This document shows, piece after piece, positions 38,035-46,322 of a stretch of DNA of 61,606 nt. The stretch comes from Streptomyces sp. H27-H1 (GTDB lineage Bacteria; Actinomycetota; Actinomycetes; Streptomycetales; Streptomycetaceae), in the NCBI RefSeq assembly GCF_026627445.1, contig NZ_JAPNLJ010000043.1, forward strand, positions 1 to 61,606, read 5' to 3'. The stretch's first letter is position 1, and every line of letters starts with the position of its first letter. The notes under the pieces are model-generated. The model ran no database searches and was not told the DNA's origin. It worked only from the letters and a program-made list of their open reading frames with translations. A program made the position numbers and the translations under genes.

Positions 38035-38919
38035 TCACGCCCCGGGGGCCGTACCGCCGTCGCCGGCGTCGAACTGGGTGATCGGAACCATCGCGTCCGT
38101 GGTCTTCGTCGACTTCCGAAGCCGGCCCTCCAGCCAGGAGGCGAAGGTGGTGAGGGCGAAGTTCACCGCGACGTAGATCACCGCGATGATCAGGAGGGTC
38201 GGGATGGTGTTGCTGAAGTTAGCCGAGATCTGCCGGTACGTAGACATGAGTTCGGCGAGGCCCAGCACCGCACCGCCGATCGCGGTGTCCTTCAGGATCA
38301 CCACGAGCTGGCTGACCAGCGCCGGCAGCATGGCGGTGACCGCCTGCGGGAGCAGGACGTAGGTCATGGCCTGGCCCTTGCGCATGCCGATCGCCTTCGC
38401 GGCGTCGGTCTGGCCGTTCGGGAGGGACTGGACGCCGGCCCGGACGATCTCGGCGATGACCGCGGAGTTGTACAGGACCAGGCCCGTGATCACGGCGTAG
38501 AGCGGCCGGATCGCGGAGTCGATGCCCGTGTACTTCACGTAGAAGGCGGACCCGAACAGCATCAGCATCAGGACCGGTACGGCCCGGAAGAACTCGACCC
38601 AGGTACCGACGGCGGCACGTACCCACGCGTGGTCGGAGAGCCGGCCGATGCCGAGCAGCGCGCCCATCGGCAGTGCGATCACCATGGCGATGGCGCCGGC
38701 CTGCAGGGTTTCGCCGAGGCCGGGCAGGAGGAAGGTCGTCCAGACCTGGCCGTCGGTGAAGAACGGGCTCCATTTGTCGGCGTCGAGCTGGCCGTTGTCC
38801 GACAGGATGGACAGCACGTACCACAGGGCCGCGACGGCCACGACGAGGAAGATGACGGTGTAGATCCAGTTGCGCACCTTGGCCTTGGGGCCCGGGGTGT
38901 CGTACAGCACCGAGGTCAT
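38035..38919 (-). CDS. gluD: glutamate ABC transporter permease GluD
   Basis: The 294-residue inner-membrane permease has five or so helices and the polar amino-acid permease (HisM-type) EAA loop (AAKAIGMRKGQAMTYVLLPQA). WVEFFRAVPVLMLMLF is the conserved segment at the start of the permease core. ATG 38919 overlaps the gluC stop by four bases. It forms the channel with GluC. In S. coelicolor the same four-gene order takes up glutamate. Confidence 0.94.
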   Translation of the reverse strand: MTSVLYDTPGPKAKVRNWIYTVIFLVVAVAALWYVLSILSDNGQLDADKWSPFFTDGQVWTTFLLPGLGETLQAGAIAMVIALPMGALLGIGRLSDHAWVRAAVGTWVEFFRAVPVLMLMLFGSAFYVKYTGIDSAIRPLYAVITGLVLYNSAVIAEIVRAGVQSLPNGQTDAAKAIGMRKGQAMTYVLLPQAVTAMLPALVSQLVVILKDTAIGGAVLGLAELMSTYRQISANFSNTIPTLLIIAVIYVAVNFALTTFASWLEGRLRKSTKTTDAMVPITQFDAGDGGTAPGA

Positions 38920-39590
38920 CGCTTCACCGCCACTCGCTTGGCCACCCAGCCCAGGAGCAGGCCGGTGGGCAGGGTCAGAAGGACGAAGCCCAGGGCGAAG
39001 ATGCCGAAGACGAGGAAGAGCGCCTGCGCCTCGTTCTCGGTCATCTCCTTCATCAGCAGGGCCGCTTCGGCCACGCCGATGGCCGCTGCCACCGTGGTGT
39101 TCTTGGTAAGGGCGATCAGTACGTTGGCGAGCGGCGCGACGACCGCCCTGAAGGCCTGGGGGAGCACGATCAGGGTGAGCGTCTGGACGAAGCTCAGGCC
39201 CAGTGCGCGGGAGGCCTCGGCCTGCCCGACCGGGACCGTGTTGATGCCCGAGCGCAGCGCCTCGCAGACGAAGGTACCGGTGTAGGCGGTGAGTCCGAGG
39301 ACCGCGAGCCGGAAGCCGATGTCCTTGAAGGTGCCGCCGCCGAGCGTGACGCCGAGCGTCTGGTTGAGCCCCAGCGAGCAGGCGATCAGCAGCACGGTCA
39401 GCGGGATGTTGCGCACCACGTTGACGTACGTGGTGCCGAAGGCCCGCATCAGCGGAACGGGGCTGACCCGCATCCCGGCCAGGACGGTGCCCCAGACCAG
39501 GGACCCGAGGGCCGAGTAGAGGGTGAGCTGAACCGTCACCCAGAAGGCTCCGAGCAGGTCGTACTGCCCGGAATCAAGAAAATCGAACAC
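38916..39590 (-). CDS. gluC: glutamate ABC transporter permease GluC
   Basis: The 224-residue permease has a typical polar amino-acid transporter profile: WVTVQLTLYSALGSLVWGTV, YVNVVRNIPLTVLLIA and the EAA loop ASRALGLSFVQTLTLIVLPQAF. It pairs with GluD, to which it is translationally coupled. The 93-bp gap to gluB holds a 13-bp hairpin that could lower permease expression relative to the binding protein. Confidence 0.94.
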   Translation of the reverse strand: MFDFLDSGQYDLLGAFWVTVQLTLYSALGSLVWGTVLAGMRVSPVPLMRAFGTTYVNVVRNIPLTVLLIACSLGLNQTLGVTLGGGTFKDIGFRLAVLGLTAYTGTFVCEALRSGINTVPVGQAEASRALGLSFVQTLTLIVLPQAFRAVVAPLANVLIALTKNTTVAAAIGVAEAALLMKEMTENEAQALFLVFGIFALGFVLLTLPTGLLLGWVAKRVAVKR

Positions 39591-39636
39591 GATGGCCTGC
39601 GCTCTCCCCAGGATGGCCAGGTTGGCCGGCGAGGCA

Positions 39637-39667
39637 CGCCGCCGCCCGTGACGGACGGGCGGCGGCG
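39637..39667 (-). terminator. intercistronic hairpin between gluB and gluC
   Basis: CGCCGCCGCCCGT (39637-39649) and ACGGGCGGCGGCG (39655-39667) pair perfectly over 13 bp with a 5-base loop. The position, after the binding protein and before the permeases, is typical of a partial terminator or RNA-stabilising hairpin that adjusts subunit ratios. Confidence 0.8.
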
Positions 39668-39682
39668 CCCCTCACCGGTGAA

Positions 39683-40537
39683 TCAGCTGCCTTCGGTGAT
39701 CTGCGGAGCCGGCTCGTTCTTGTAGCCGGACGGACCGAAGTTCGCCTTCACGGCCGCTTCCCAGGCGCCGTCCGCCTGCATCTTCTTGATGGCGGCGTTG
39801 ACCTTGGTCTGAAGGTCCTTGTCGCCCTTCTTCAGACCGATGCCGTAGTTCTCGTTGCTCAGGCTCAGCCCGACCAGCTTGAACTTGCCCTTGTTCTTGT
39901 CCTGCGCGGCGTAACCGGCGAGGATCGAGTTGTCCGTGGTGAGGGCGTCGACCTTCTTGTTCTCCAGGCCGGTCAGGCACTCGGAGTAGCCGCCCAGCTC
40001 CAGGAGGTCGGCCTCGGGGGCCAGCTTGGTCTTGACGTTCTGCGCCGACGTGGAGCCGGTGACCGAGCAGAGCTTCTTCTTGTTGAGGTCCTCGGCCTTG
40101 GTGATCGAGGTGTCGTCGGCACGGACCAGCAGGTCCTGGTGCGCGAGGAAGTACGGGCCGGCGAAGTCGACTTTCGCCTTGCGCTTGTCGTTGATCGAGT
40201 AGCTCGCGACGACCAGCTTCACGTCGCCGTTGGAGATCAGGTTCTCGCGCTCGGCGCTGACGGCCTGCTTGAACTCGATCTGGTTCGGCTCGTAGCCGAG
40301 CTCCTTGGCCACGTACGTCGCCACGTCCACGTCGAAGCCCGTGAACTTGCCGTCGGGGGTCTTCAGGCCCACACCCGGCTGGTCGAACTTGATGCCGATG
40401 ACGATCTTGTCCTTCTTGGCGCCGGCGGTCGAACCGCCGTCACCGGACGCCTTGTCGCTGCTGCCGCCACAGGCGGTCGCGGTCAGGGCGAGAGCTACGG
40501 CGACAGCGGCGGCCGCGCCGACCTTGGAGAGCTTCAT
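39683..40537 (-). CDS. gluB: glutamate-binding lipoprotein GluB
   Basis: The 284-residue solute-binding protein (SBP_bac_3) starts with a lipoprotein signal peptide (MKLSKVGAAAAVAVALALTA, then TACGGSSD, with the lipid-modified Cys). Family motifs include FDQPGVGLKTPDGKFTGFDV and VVASYSINDKRKAKVDFAGP. ATG 40537 is chosen because the signal peptide begins there; the frame is open upstream. It delivers glutamate to GluCD. Confidence 0.94.
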   Translation of the reverse strand: MKLSKVGAAAAVAVALALTATACGGSSDKASGDGGSTAGAKKDKIVIGIKFDQPGVGLKTPDGKFTGFDVDVATYVAKELGYEPNQIEFKQAVSAERENLISNGDVKLVVASYSINDKRKAKVDFAGPYFLAHQDLLVRADDTSITKAEDLNKKKLCSVTGSTSAQNVKTKLAPEADLLELGGYSECLTGLENKKVDALTTDNSILAGYAAQDKNKGKFKLVGLSLSNENYGIGLKKGDKDLQTKVNAAIKKMQADGAWEAAVKANFGPSGYKNEPAPQITEGS

Positions 40538-40560
40538 GGTGGACTTCCCTCGAAGTGAGA

Positions 40561-40585
40561 CGTGTGACGTGAGTCGTGTGACGTG
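40561..40585. repeat. 11-bp direct repeat between gluA and gluB
   Basis: CGTGTGACGTG occurs at 40561-40571 and again at 40575-40585, a 14-bp period, within the 116-bp gap between gluA and gluB. It could be a tandem regulator site or an RNA element. Confidence 0.45.
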
Positions 40586-40653
40586 GAACGTGCGACAGAC
40601 GTGAAGCTTTGCTGGGCGACGATCCGTCACCGGATCACTACCAGATGCGAAGG

Positions 40654-41439
40654 TCAGTGGTGCAGGATCTTCGAGAGGAAGTCCTTGGCGCGGTCACTCC
40701 GCGGATTGCTGAAGAACTGCTCGGGCGTCGCCTCTTCGACGATCTTCCCGTCGGCCATGAAGACAACCCGGTTGGCGGCAGAGCGGGCGAAGCCCATCTC
40801 GTGCGTGACGACCACCATGGTCATCCCTTCCCGGGCGAGCTGCTGCATGACTTCCAGCACCTCGTTGATCATCTCCGGGTCGAGGGCCGAGGTCGGCTCG
40901 TCGAACAACATCACCTTCGGATCCATCGCCAGGGCACGAGCGATCGCGACACGCTGCTGCTGGCCGCCCGAGAGCTGCGCCGGGTACTTGTCGGCCTGCG
41001 AGCCGACGCCCACCCGGTCGAGGAGGGACTTCGCCTTCTCCAGGGCCGCCGTCTGGTCCGTCTTGCGGACCTTGAGCTGGCCCAGCATCACGTTCTGCAG
41101 CACCGTCTTGTGCGCGAAGAGGTTGAACGACTGGAAGACCATGCCCACGTCGGCGCGCAGCCGGGCCAGTTCCCGCCCCTCGGAGGGAAGTACCTTCCCG
41201 TCGACCGTGATGCTGCCCGAATCGATCGTCTCCAGGCGGTTGATGGTCCGGCACAGCGTGGACTTGCCCGACCCCGAAGGGCCGATCACCACGACGACCT
41301 CACCGCGGGCAATGCTCAGATCGATGTCCTGAAGCACGTGCAGCGCGCCGAAGTGCTTGTTTACGTTGTTCAGCACGACCAGGTCGTCCGCGGCACCGGC
41401 CGCGTCCCGCACGTCCTTGGTCACTGATACTCCGCTCAT
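40654..41439 (-). CDS. gluA: glutamate ABC transporter ATPase GluA
   Basis: The 261-residue ABC ATPase has Walker A GPSGSGKST, Q loop VFQSFNLF, signature LSGGQQQRVAIARAL, Walker B VMLFDEPTSALD and H-loop VVTHEMGF, all polar amino-acid type. ATG 41439 is used; the frame is open upstream but unlike the family. First gene of the glu operon, it is divergent from gluR across 266 bp that should hold both promoters and any GluR site. I could not pick a convincing repeat there. Confidence 0.95.
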   Translation of the reverse strand: MSGVSVTKDVRDAAGAADDLVVLNNVNKHFGALHVLQDIDLSIARGEVVVVIGPSGSGKSTLCRTINRLETIDSGSITVDGKVLPSEGRELARLRADVGMVFQSFNLFAHKTVLQNVMLGQLKVRKTDQTAALEKAKSLLDRVGVGSQADKYPAQLSGGQQQRVAIARALAMDPKVMLFDEPTSALDPEMINEVLEVMQQLAREGMTMVVVTHEMGFARSAANRVVFMADGKIVEEATPEQFFSNPRSDRAKDFLSKILHH

Positions 41440-41705
41440 CGGCTTGTGGCTCCGTCCACCTCGGTTGGGAGGACAGTAGTGATGTGGCGCGCACAGCGTC
41501 AGTACATCTGAGGGAGAATTGAGCATAACGATCCGGCCTCGCACCGATACGCTCCGTACTCGAGGCCGTCAGGCACCGGCCGTGGCCGTACCGGGTGCGT
41601 AACGGAAGGCCCGTCGGACCGGAACCGCCTTGACGTGGGAGTCCGCATCGGCGTGGATGCTTGGTGGCCGCCAAACGAACGCGAAGAGATGGAGAGGGGG
41701 ACGAC

Positions 41706-42473
41706 ATGAGACTGCTGCTCGTCGAGGACGACGACCACGTCGCCGCCGCCCTGTCCGCGATCCTCGCCCGGCACGGCTTCAAGGTCACCCATGCCCGCAG
41801 CGGCGAGGAGGCCCTGCAGGCCCTGCTGACGGCGGGCACCCCGTCCCAGGCCTCCGCCTACGGGGTGATCCTGCTCGACCTCGGCCTGCCCGACCAGGAC
41901 GGGTACGAGGTGTGCGGCAAGATCCGCAAGCGCACCACCACGCCCGTCATCATGGTCACCGCGCGGGCCGACGTGCGCTCCCGCATCCACGGACTCAACA
42001 TGGGCGCCGACGACTACGTCACCAAGCCCTACGACACCGGCGAACTCCTCGCCCGGATCCACGCGGTGGCCCGCCGTACCGGCGTCTCCGAGGAGACCGC
42101 CGCCGGCCCCGCGAGCACGTCCGGCCTGGTCCGCCTCGGGACCGTGGGCCTCGAGGCGTCCACTCGCCGGGTCAGCGTGGACGGGGTCGACGTACCGCTC
42201 ACCCGCAAGGAGTTCGACCTGCTGGCCCTGCTCGCGCAGCGCCCCGGAGTCGTCTTCCGCCGCGAGCAGATCATCAGCGAGGTGTGGCGCACCAGCTGGG
42301 AAGGGACCGGCCGGACCCTCGAAGTGCACGTGGCCTCGCTGCGTTCCAAGCTGCGCATGCCGGCGCTCATCGAGACCGTCCGCGGCGTGGGATACCGGCT
42401 CGTCGTGCCGCCCGCCCCGCCGGTCCCGCCCGCCCCCGCCCCGCCCGCGGCCTCCGCCCCGCCCGCCGTCTAG
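41706..42473 (+). CDS. gluR: OmpR/PhoB-family response regulator GluR
   Basis: The 255-residue protein has a receiver with acidic pocket VEDDD, phospho-acceptor Asp58 in ILLDLGLPDQDG and Lys in YVTKPYD. A winged-helix DNA-binding domain (about 140-235; PLTRKEFDLLALLAQRPG, RTLEVHVASLRSKLR) and a Pro/Ala-rich tail follow. ATG 41706 follows GGAGAGGGGG. Position and neighbours match the S. coelicolor GluR-GluK system, which senses extracellular glutamate and activates gluABCD (family knowledge). The kinase gene starts 12 bases on. Confidence 0.92.
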   Translation: MRLLLVEDDDHVAAALSAILARHGFKVTHARSGEEALQALLTAGTPSQASAYGVILLDLGLPDQDGYEVCGKIRKRTTTPVIMVTARADVRSRIHGLNMGADDYVTKPYDTGELLARIHAVARRTGVSEETAAGPASTSGLVRLGTVGLEASTRRVSVDGVDVPLTRKEFDLLALLAQRPGVVFRREQIISEVWRTSWEGTGRTLEVHVASLRSKLRMPALIETVRGVGYRLVVPPAPPVPPAPAPPAASAPPAV

Positions 42474-42485
42474 CGGCGACCCGTC

Positions 42486-43904
42486 GTGCGCGCCCGTCTG
42501 CTCCCGCTGCTCGTCGTCCTGATGGCGGGCGTCCTGCTCGCCCTCGGCTTCCCGCTCGCGGTGGCCCTCGCGGCCGGGCAGCAGCAGCGGGTGGTCGTCG
42601 ACCGGATCGACGACAGCGCCCGCTTCGCCGCACTCGCCCAGTTCGTCATCGACGCCGAGGGCTCCAACGCCAGCGGAGCCGACGAGCGCCGCGCGACCCT
42701 CCAGCAGGAACTGGCCCGCTACCAGGAGCTGTACGGGATCCGCGTCGGCATCTTCCGGCGGGACGACAACGCCATGGCCCGGTCCCCCGGCTGGTGGGAA
42801 ATCCCGAAATCGGGAGACGGCACCAAGGCGGTCGAAGACGCGGTCGCCGGGCGGCGCAGCCACGACCCCGGCCAGGTGTGGCCCTGGCAGACCCGCGGCA
42901 GACTCCTCGTCATCTCCCCGGTCATCCTCGACGGTGACGTGGTCGCCGTCGTCGCCACCGATTCACCCACCGACCAGATGCGAGCCCGGATCCTGCGGGG
43001 CTGGCTGCTCATCGCCGCCGGGCTCGGCGCGGCCATGCTGCTGGCCTTCGGCGCCGCCCTGCGGCTGACCAGCTGGGTACTCAAGCCCGTGCAGACCCTG
43101 GACGCGGCCGCTCACGGCATCGCCACGGGGCGGATGAACTCCCGGGTCGCGGCGAGCGGCGGCCCCCCGGAACTCAGGCGCCTGTCCCGCTCGTTCAACG
43201 AGATGGCCGACAACGTCGAAGAGGTGCTGGAGCAGCAGCGGGCCTTTGTCGCGGACGCCTCCCACCAGCTGCGCAATCCGCTGGCCGCACTGCTCCTGCG
43301 GATCGAGCTGCTCGCCCTCGAACTGCCCGAGGGCAATGCGGAGATCGCCTCCGTACGGACCGAGGGAAAGCGGCTGACCCAGGTCCTGGACGACCTGCTG
43401 GACCTTGCCCTGGCCGAGCACGCCACCGCCGAGATCAGGCTCATCGACATCGCGGGGCTTGCCGCCGAGCGGGTGACCGCCTGGCGCCCGTTCGCCGAGG
43501 AGAAGGGCGTCCGGCTCACCGCGACGGGGCGCAGCGCCGCCACCGGCTGGGCCGACCCGATCGCGCTCTCCAGCGCGCTCGACGCCGTCATCGACAACGC
43601 CCTCAAGTTCACTCCCGAGGGTGAGGCCGTCGAAGTCGCGCTCTCCGTGGAGGGCGACCGGGTGCGGATCGTGGTCGCCGACCGGGGCCCCGGACTCACC
43701 GCGGAGGAGATGCTCCGGATCGGGGACCGGTTCTGGCGCAGCGGCCGCCACCAGAACGTCAAGGGCTCCGGGCTCGGCCTCTCCATCTCCCGCACCCTGC
43801 TCGCCGCGGGCGGCGGGTCCCTCTCCTACGAGAAGAACCCGCCGCACGGGCTGCGCGTGACGGTGGCCGTCCCGCGCGCCGACCCCACCGCCTGCCCCGA
43901 GTGA
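42486..43904 (+). CDS. gluK: sensor histidine kinase GluK
   Basis: The 472-residue kinase has two membrane helices (about 5-28; LLPLLVVLMAGVLLALGF, and about 168-190; GWLLIAAGLGAAMLLAFG) flanking an extracellular sensor of ~130 residues. Next are HAMP, HisKA with SHQLRNPL (His260) and HATPase (DNALKF, DRGPGL, GSGLGLSI). GTG 42486 sits 12 bases after gluR. The 3' end abuts a decayed alpha-mannosidase fragment on the opposite strand. Confidence 0.92.
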   Translation: MRARLLPLLVVLMAGVLLALGFPLAVALAAGQQQRVVVDRIDDSARFAALAQFVIDAEGSNASGADERRATLQQELARYQELYGIRVGIFRRDDNAMARSPGWWEIPKSGDGTKAVEDAVAGRRSHDPGQVWPWQTRGRLLVISPVILDGDVVAVVATDSPTDQMRARILRGWLLIAAGLGAAMLLAFGAALRLTSWVLKPVQTLDAAAHGIATGRMNSRVAASGGPPELRRLSRSFNEMADNVEEVLEQQRAFVADASHQLRNPLAALLLRIELLALELPEGNAEIASVRTEGKRLTQVLDDLLDLALAEHATAEIRLIDIAGLAAERVTAWRPFAEEKGVRLTATGRSAATGWADPIALSSALDAVIDNALKFTPEGEAVEVALSVEGDRVRIVVADRGPGLTAEEMLRIGDRFWRSGRHQNVKGSGLGLSISRTLLAAGGGSLSYEKNPPHGLRVTVAVPRADPTACPE

Positions 43905-44110
43905 ACCGCAGGGTCACCAGCTCGAACGGACCGAGCCGTACGTGGGCCGGCGCGCCCGAGGACGCCACCAGCGCGGGGGCTTCGGCCGGCGGGCGCGCCA
44001 GCAGGTCCGTGGCGCGCACGCCGGCGTGGTCGAAGTCCAGGGTCAGCCGGGCGTCGGCCCGGCCGCCCGTGGTCTCGTACAGCCGGACCGCTGTGCGTAT
44101 GGCACGGCCG
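43905..44110 (-). pseudogene. C-terminal fragment of a GH38 alpha-mannosidase
   Basis: On the minus strand a frame reads AIRTAVRLYETTGGRADARL, then TLDFDHAGVRATDLL ... VRLGPFELVTLRF, the typical last beta-domain of GH38 alpha-mannosidases. The usual stop after the final strand is missing because the fragment runs into the gluK 3' end. Upstream the homology ends abruptly near 44110. Confidence 0.65.
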
Positions 44111-44253
44111 CTTCGGCGGCGACTGCGCGCGCCTGCAACCGGGCCGCCGATCACACCTCGCGTGTCGCTTTCGACACGAAGACGTTCCGTCGGAACGAGT
44201 CGCAGGAGGCCGTGGACGCCTATGCGGCCCTGCACGCGAAAGGCAGGGAGCCT

Positions 44254-44402
44254 CGGTGCGTGGAGGCGTCGGCGGGCGGCGACAGCACCTCCTTGAGTTC
44301 GGCGCCGGCGGCGGCCGCCGTCTCGTTCACCGCCTGGAGGTCGAGCGCGTCCAGGCAGCGTTCGACCGCGCGCAGCAGCTCCCAGTGCCGGGCCCCGTCC
44401 AC
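44254..44402 (-). pseudogene. N-terminal fragment of a GH38 alpha-mannosidase
   Basis: The minus-strand reading DGARHWELLRAVERCLDALD, then LQAVNETAAAAGAELKEVL, then SPPADASTHR resembles the helical segment just before the catalytic barrel in bacterial GH38 enzymes. The next expected motif (H-x-D near ISAVGHAHID) is absent; the frame breaks into GSLPFACRAA and a stop. With the C-terminal piece, this is one gene with its catalytic centre deleted. Between the two fragments (44111-44253) a plus-strand reading (VAFDTKTFRRNESQEAVDAY) looks coding-like but I cannot identify it. Confidence 0.6.
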
Positions 44403-44612
44403 GCGTCGTACCAGGTGATGGAGAGGCCGTGCGGTTCACCGGCGGCGCGCAGGGCGCGCAGGAACTGCCGCATCCGGGCGGCGAGTTCGCTGTCGCCGCC
44501 GTCGGTCTCGGCGTTGACGATCCAGCCGTCGAACCCGTACGCCTGCGCCACCTGCACCAGCTTCTCGGCGACGGGGAACCGGCCGAGGGCGTCCTGCCGG
44601 ATCAGGTCGCGA
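44403..44612 (-). pseudogene. fragment of a GH85 endo-beta-N-acetylglucosaminidase
   Basis: The minus-strand reading RDLIRQDALGRFPVAEKLVQ, then VAQAYGFDGWIVNAETDGG (containing the N-x-E catalytic pair of GH85), then LRAAGEPHGLSITWYDAW matches the centre of GH85 endoglycosidases. It is cut at both ends: one joins the GH38 fragment near 44403, the other joins a truncated LacI gene on the opposite strand near 44611. Confidence 0.65.
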
Positions 44613-45288
44613 CGCCGAATGCGCCGTCTACCGCCGCTGGTGGGCGGAGCGGCGCGTCGACGGGGTCGTCGTCGTGGACCCGAGGCCCGAGGACCCGCGC
44701 CCGGCCCTGCTCGAACAGCTCGTCCTCCCGGCCGTCACGGTGGGGGAGACGGGACCGGGCTCCGGTTCCCCCACCGCCCTGTTCGCGTCCGGGCGGACCG
44801 ACGCCGGTGCCATGGCGCAGGTGCTCGAGCACCTGTACGGACTCGGCCACCGCCGGATCAGCTCGCTGCGCGCGGAGGCGCAGCGTCTGGGCCTCGGCCC
44901 CGGACAGGTGCGCTCGGTCGCCACCGACTACTCCGACGCCGAGGGGGCGCAGGCCACCCGGCGGATCCTTGCCGAGGCCGAGGCCGAGCCGCCGACCGCG
45001 ATCGTCTACGACAACGACGTGATGGCGGTGGCCGGCGTGGGTGCCGCCTCCGAGCTGGGCATCCCCGTACAGGGCGGACTCTCCGTCGTCGCCTGGGACG
45101 ACTCCGCGCTCTGCCGGGCCACCCGCCCCCGGCTCACGGCCCTGGTCCGCGATACCGCCGGGTTCGGCCGGCTCGCCGCCGAGGAACTCCTCGCCGTCCT
45201 CGCCGGGGGGCCGCCGAGGTCCCGTGAGAGCGAGCGGCCGAGGCTGGAGCCCCGAGAGAGTACGGCCCCGCCGTCGGCCGCATACTGA
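44611..45288 (+). pseudogene. LacI-family regulator truncated at the N-terminus (no DNA-binding domain)
   Basis: From about 44611 the frame reads RDAECAVYRRWWAERRVDGV and continues through the complete LacI effector-binding core (LYGLGHRRIS, AIVYDNDVMAVAGVGAASE, WDDSALCRATRPRLTALVRD). It ends at TGA 45286-45288. The helix-turn-helix and ~100 further N-terminal residues are missing, replaced by the GH85 fragment. A product from GTG 44674 (204 aa) might be translated but could not bind DNA. It lies 26 bp before the ROK gene. Confidence 0.75.
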
Positions 45289-45314
45289 TTCCGACCCCTT
45301 CCTGGAGCGCCACC

Positions 45315-46316
45315 GTGACCACTCCCACCCCCATTCCCGCCCCCGCCCTCCCCGCCCCCCGGGCCGGAGCGGGCAGCGACCGCGGCCCGACGGTCGCGAT
45401 CGACATCGGCGGTACGAAGATCGCCGGCGCGCTCGTGGACTCCGACGGCACCATGACGGCCACCACCCGCCGCCCCACCCCGCGCGGCGCCGACGGGGAC
45501 ACCGTGTTCGCCGCCGTCGCCGAGGTCGTCGCGGAGCTGGCGAAGTCCCCGCTGTGGGCCTCGGCCGTCCGGTGCGGGATCGGCAGCGCGGGCCCGGTGG
45601 ACACCGCGCTCGGCACGGTGAGCCCGGTCAACATCGGCGCCTGGCGGGGCTTCCCCGTCCAGGCCCGGGTGGAGGCGGAGCTCGCGGAGCACAGGATGCG
45701 GATCCCGACGGTGCTGGCCGGCGACGGGGTGGCGATGACCGCCGCGGAGCACTGGCTGGGCGCCGCCCGCGGGCACGCCAACGCGCTCTGCATGGTGGTC
45801 TCCACCGGCGTCGGCGGCGGACTCGTCCTGAACAACCAGCTACACCCCGGCCCCACCGGGAACGCGGGTCACATCGGCCACATCAGCGTCGCCTTCGACG
45901 GGGAGCCGTGCGCGTGCGGCGGCCGCGGCTGCGTGGAGTCCATCGCCTCCGGCACCGCCATCGCGGCCTGGGCACTGGCCCAGGGCTGGGTTCCGGCCGG
46001 GGACGCCACCGCGGCCGGGGTGGCGGCCGCCGCCGCTGCGGGCGATCCCGTCGCCGTGGCCGCCTTCGACCGCGCGGGCCGGGCACTGGCGGCCGCCATC
46101 GCGGCCACCGCCACCCTCGTCGAGACCGACATCGCCGTCATCGGAGGCGGCGTCGCCGCCTCCGGGGACACCCTCTTCGGGCCGGTCCGGACGCACCTGG
46201 CCTCGTACGCGACCCTGTCGTTCGTCAAGGACCTCCAGGTCGTCCCGGCGACGCTGGGCACCCACGCGGGCCTGATCGGGGCCGCGGCCGCGGCGACGAT
46301 GCTGCTGTCCTCGTGA
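45315..46316 (+). CDS. ROK-family sugar kinase
   Basis: The 333-residue protein has the phosphate-binding motif IDIGGTKIAGALVD, GIGSAGPVD, GDGVAMTAAEHWLG, ATP motif STGVGGGLV and the ROK zinc motif GH...CACGGRGCVE. There is no HTH, so it is a kinase, not a ROK repressor. GTG 45315 follows GGAG (45304-45307). It sits behind a truncated LacI gene and GH38/GH85 relics, so it may once have phosphorylated mannose or GlcNAc released from N-glycans; glucose is equally possible. Confidence 0.88.
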   Translation: MTTPTPIPAPALPAPRAGAGSDRGPTVAIDIGGTKIAGALVDSDGTMTATTRRPTPRGADGDTVFAAVAEVVAELAKSPLWASAVRCGIGSAGPVDTALGTVSPVNIGAWRGFPVQARVEAELAEHRMRIPTVLAGDGVAMTAAEHWLGAARGHANALCMVVSTGVGGGLVLNNQLHPGPTGNAGHIGHISVAFDGEPCACGGRGCVESIASGTAIAAWALAQGWVPAGDATAAGVAAAAAAGDPVAVAAFDRAGRALAAAIAATATLVETDIAVIGGGVAASGDTLFGPVRTHLASYATLSFVKDLQVVPATLGTHAGLIGAAAAATMLLSS

Positions 46317-46322
46317 ACGCGG

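Noticed and set aside
43901..44418. Plus-strand frames over the glycosidase relics
   Set aside because: The recognisable homology (GH38, GH85) is on the minus strand. A short coding-like stretch near 44150-44250 (VAFDTKTFRRNESQEAVDAY) could not be identified.
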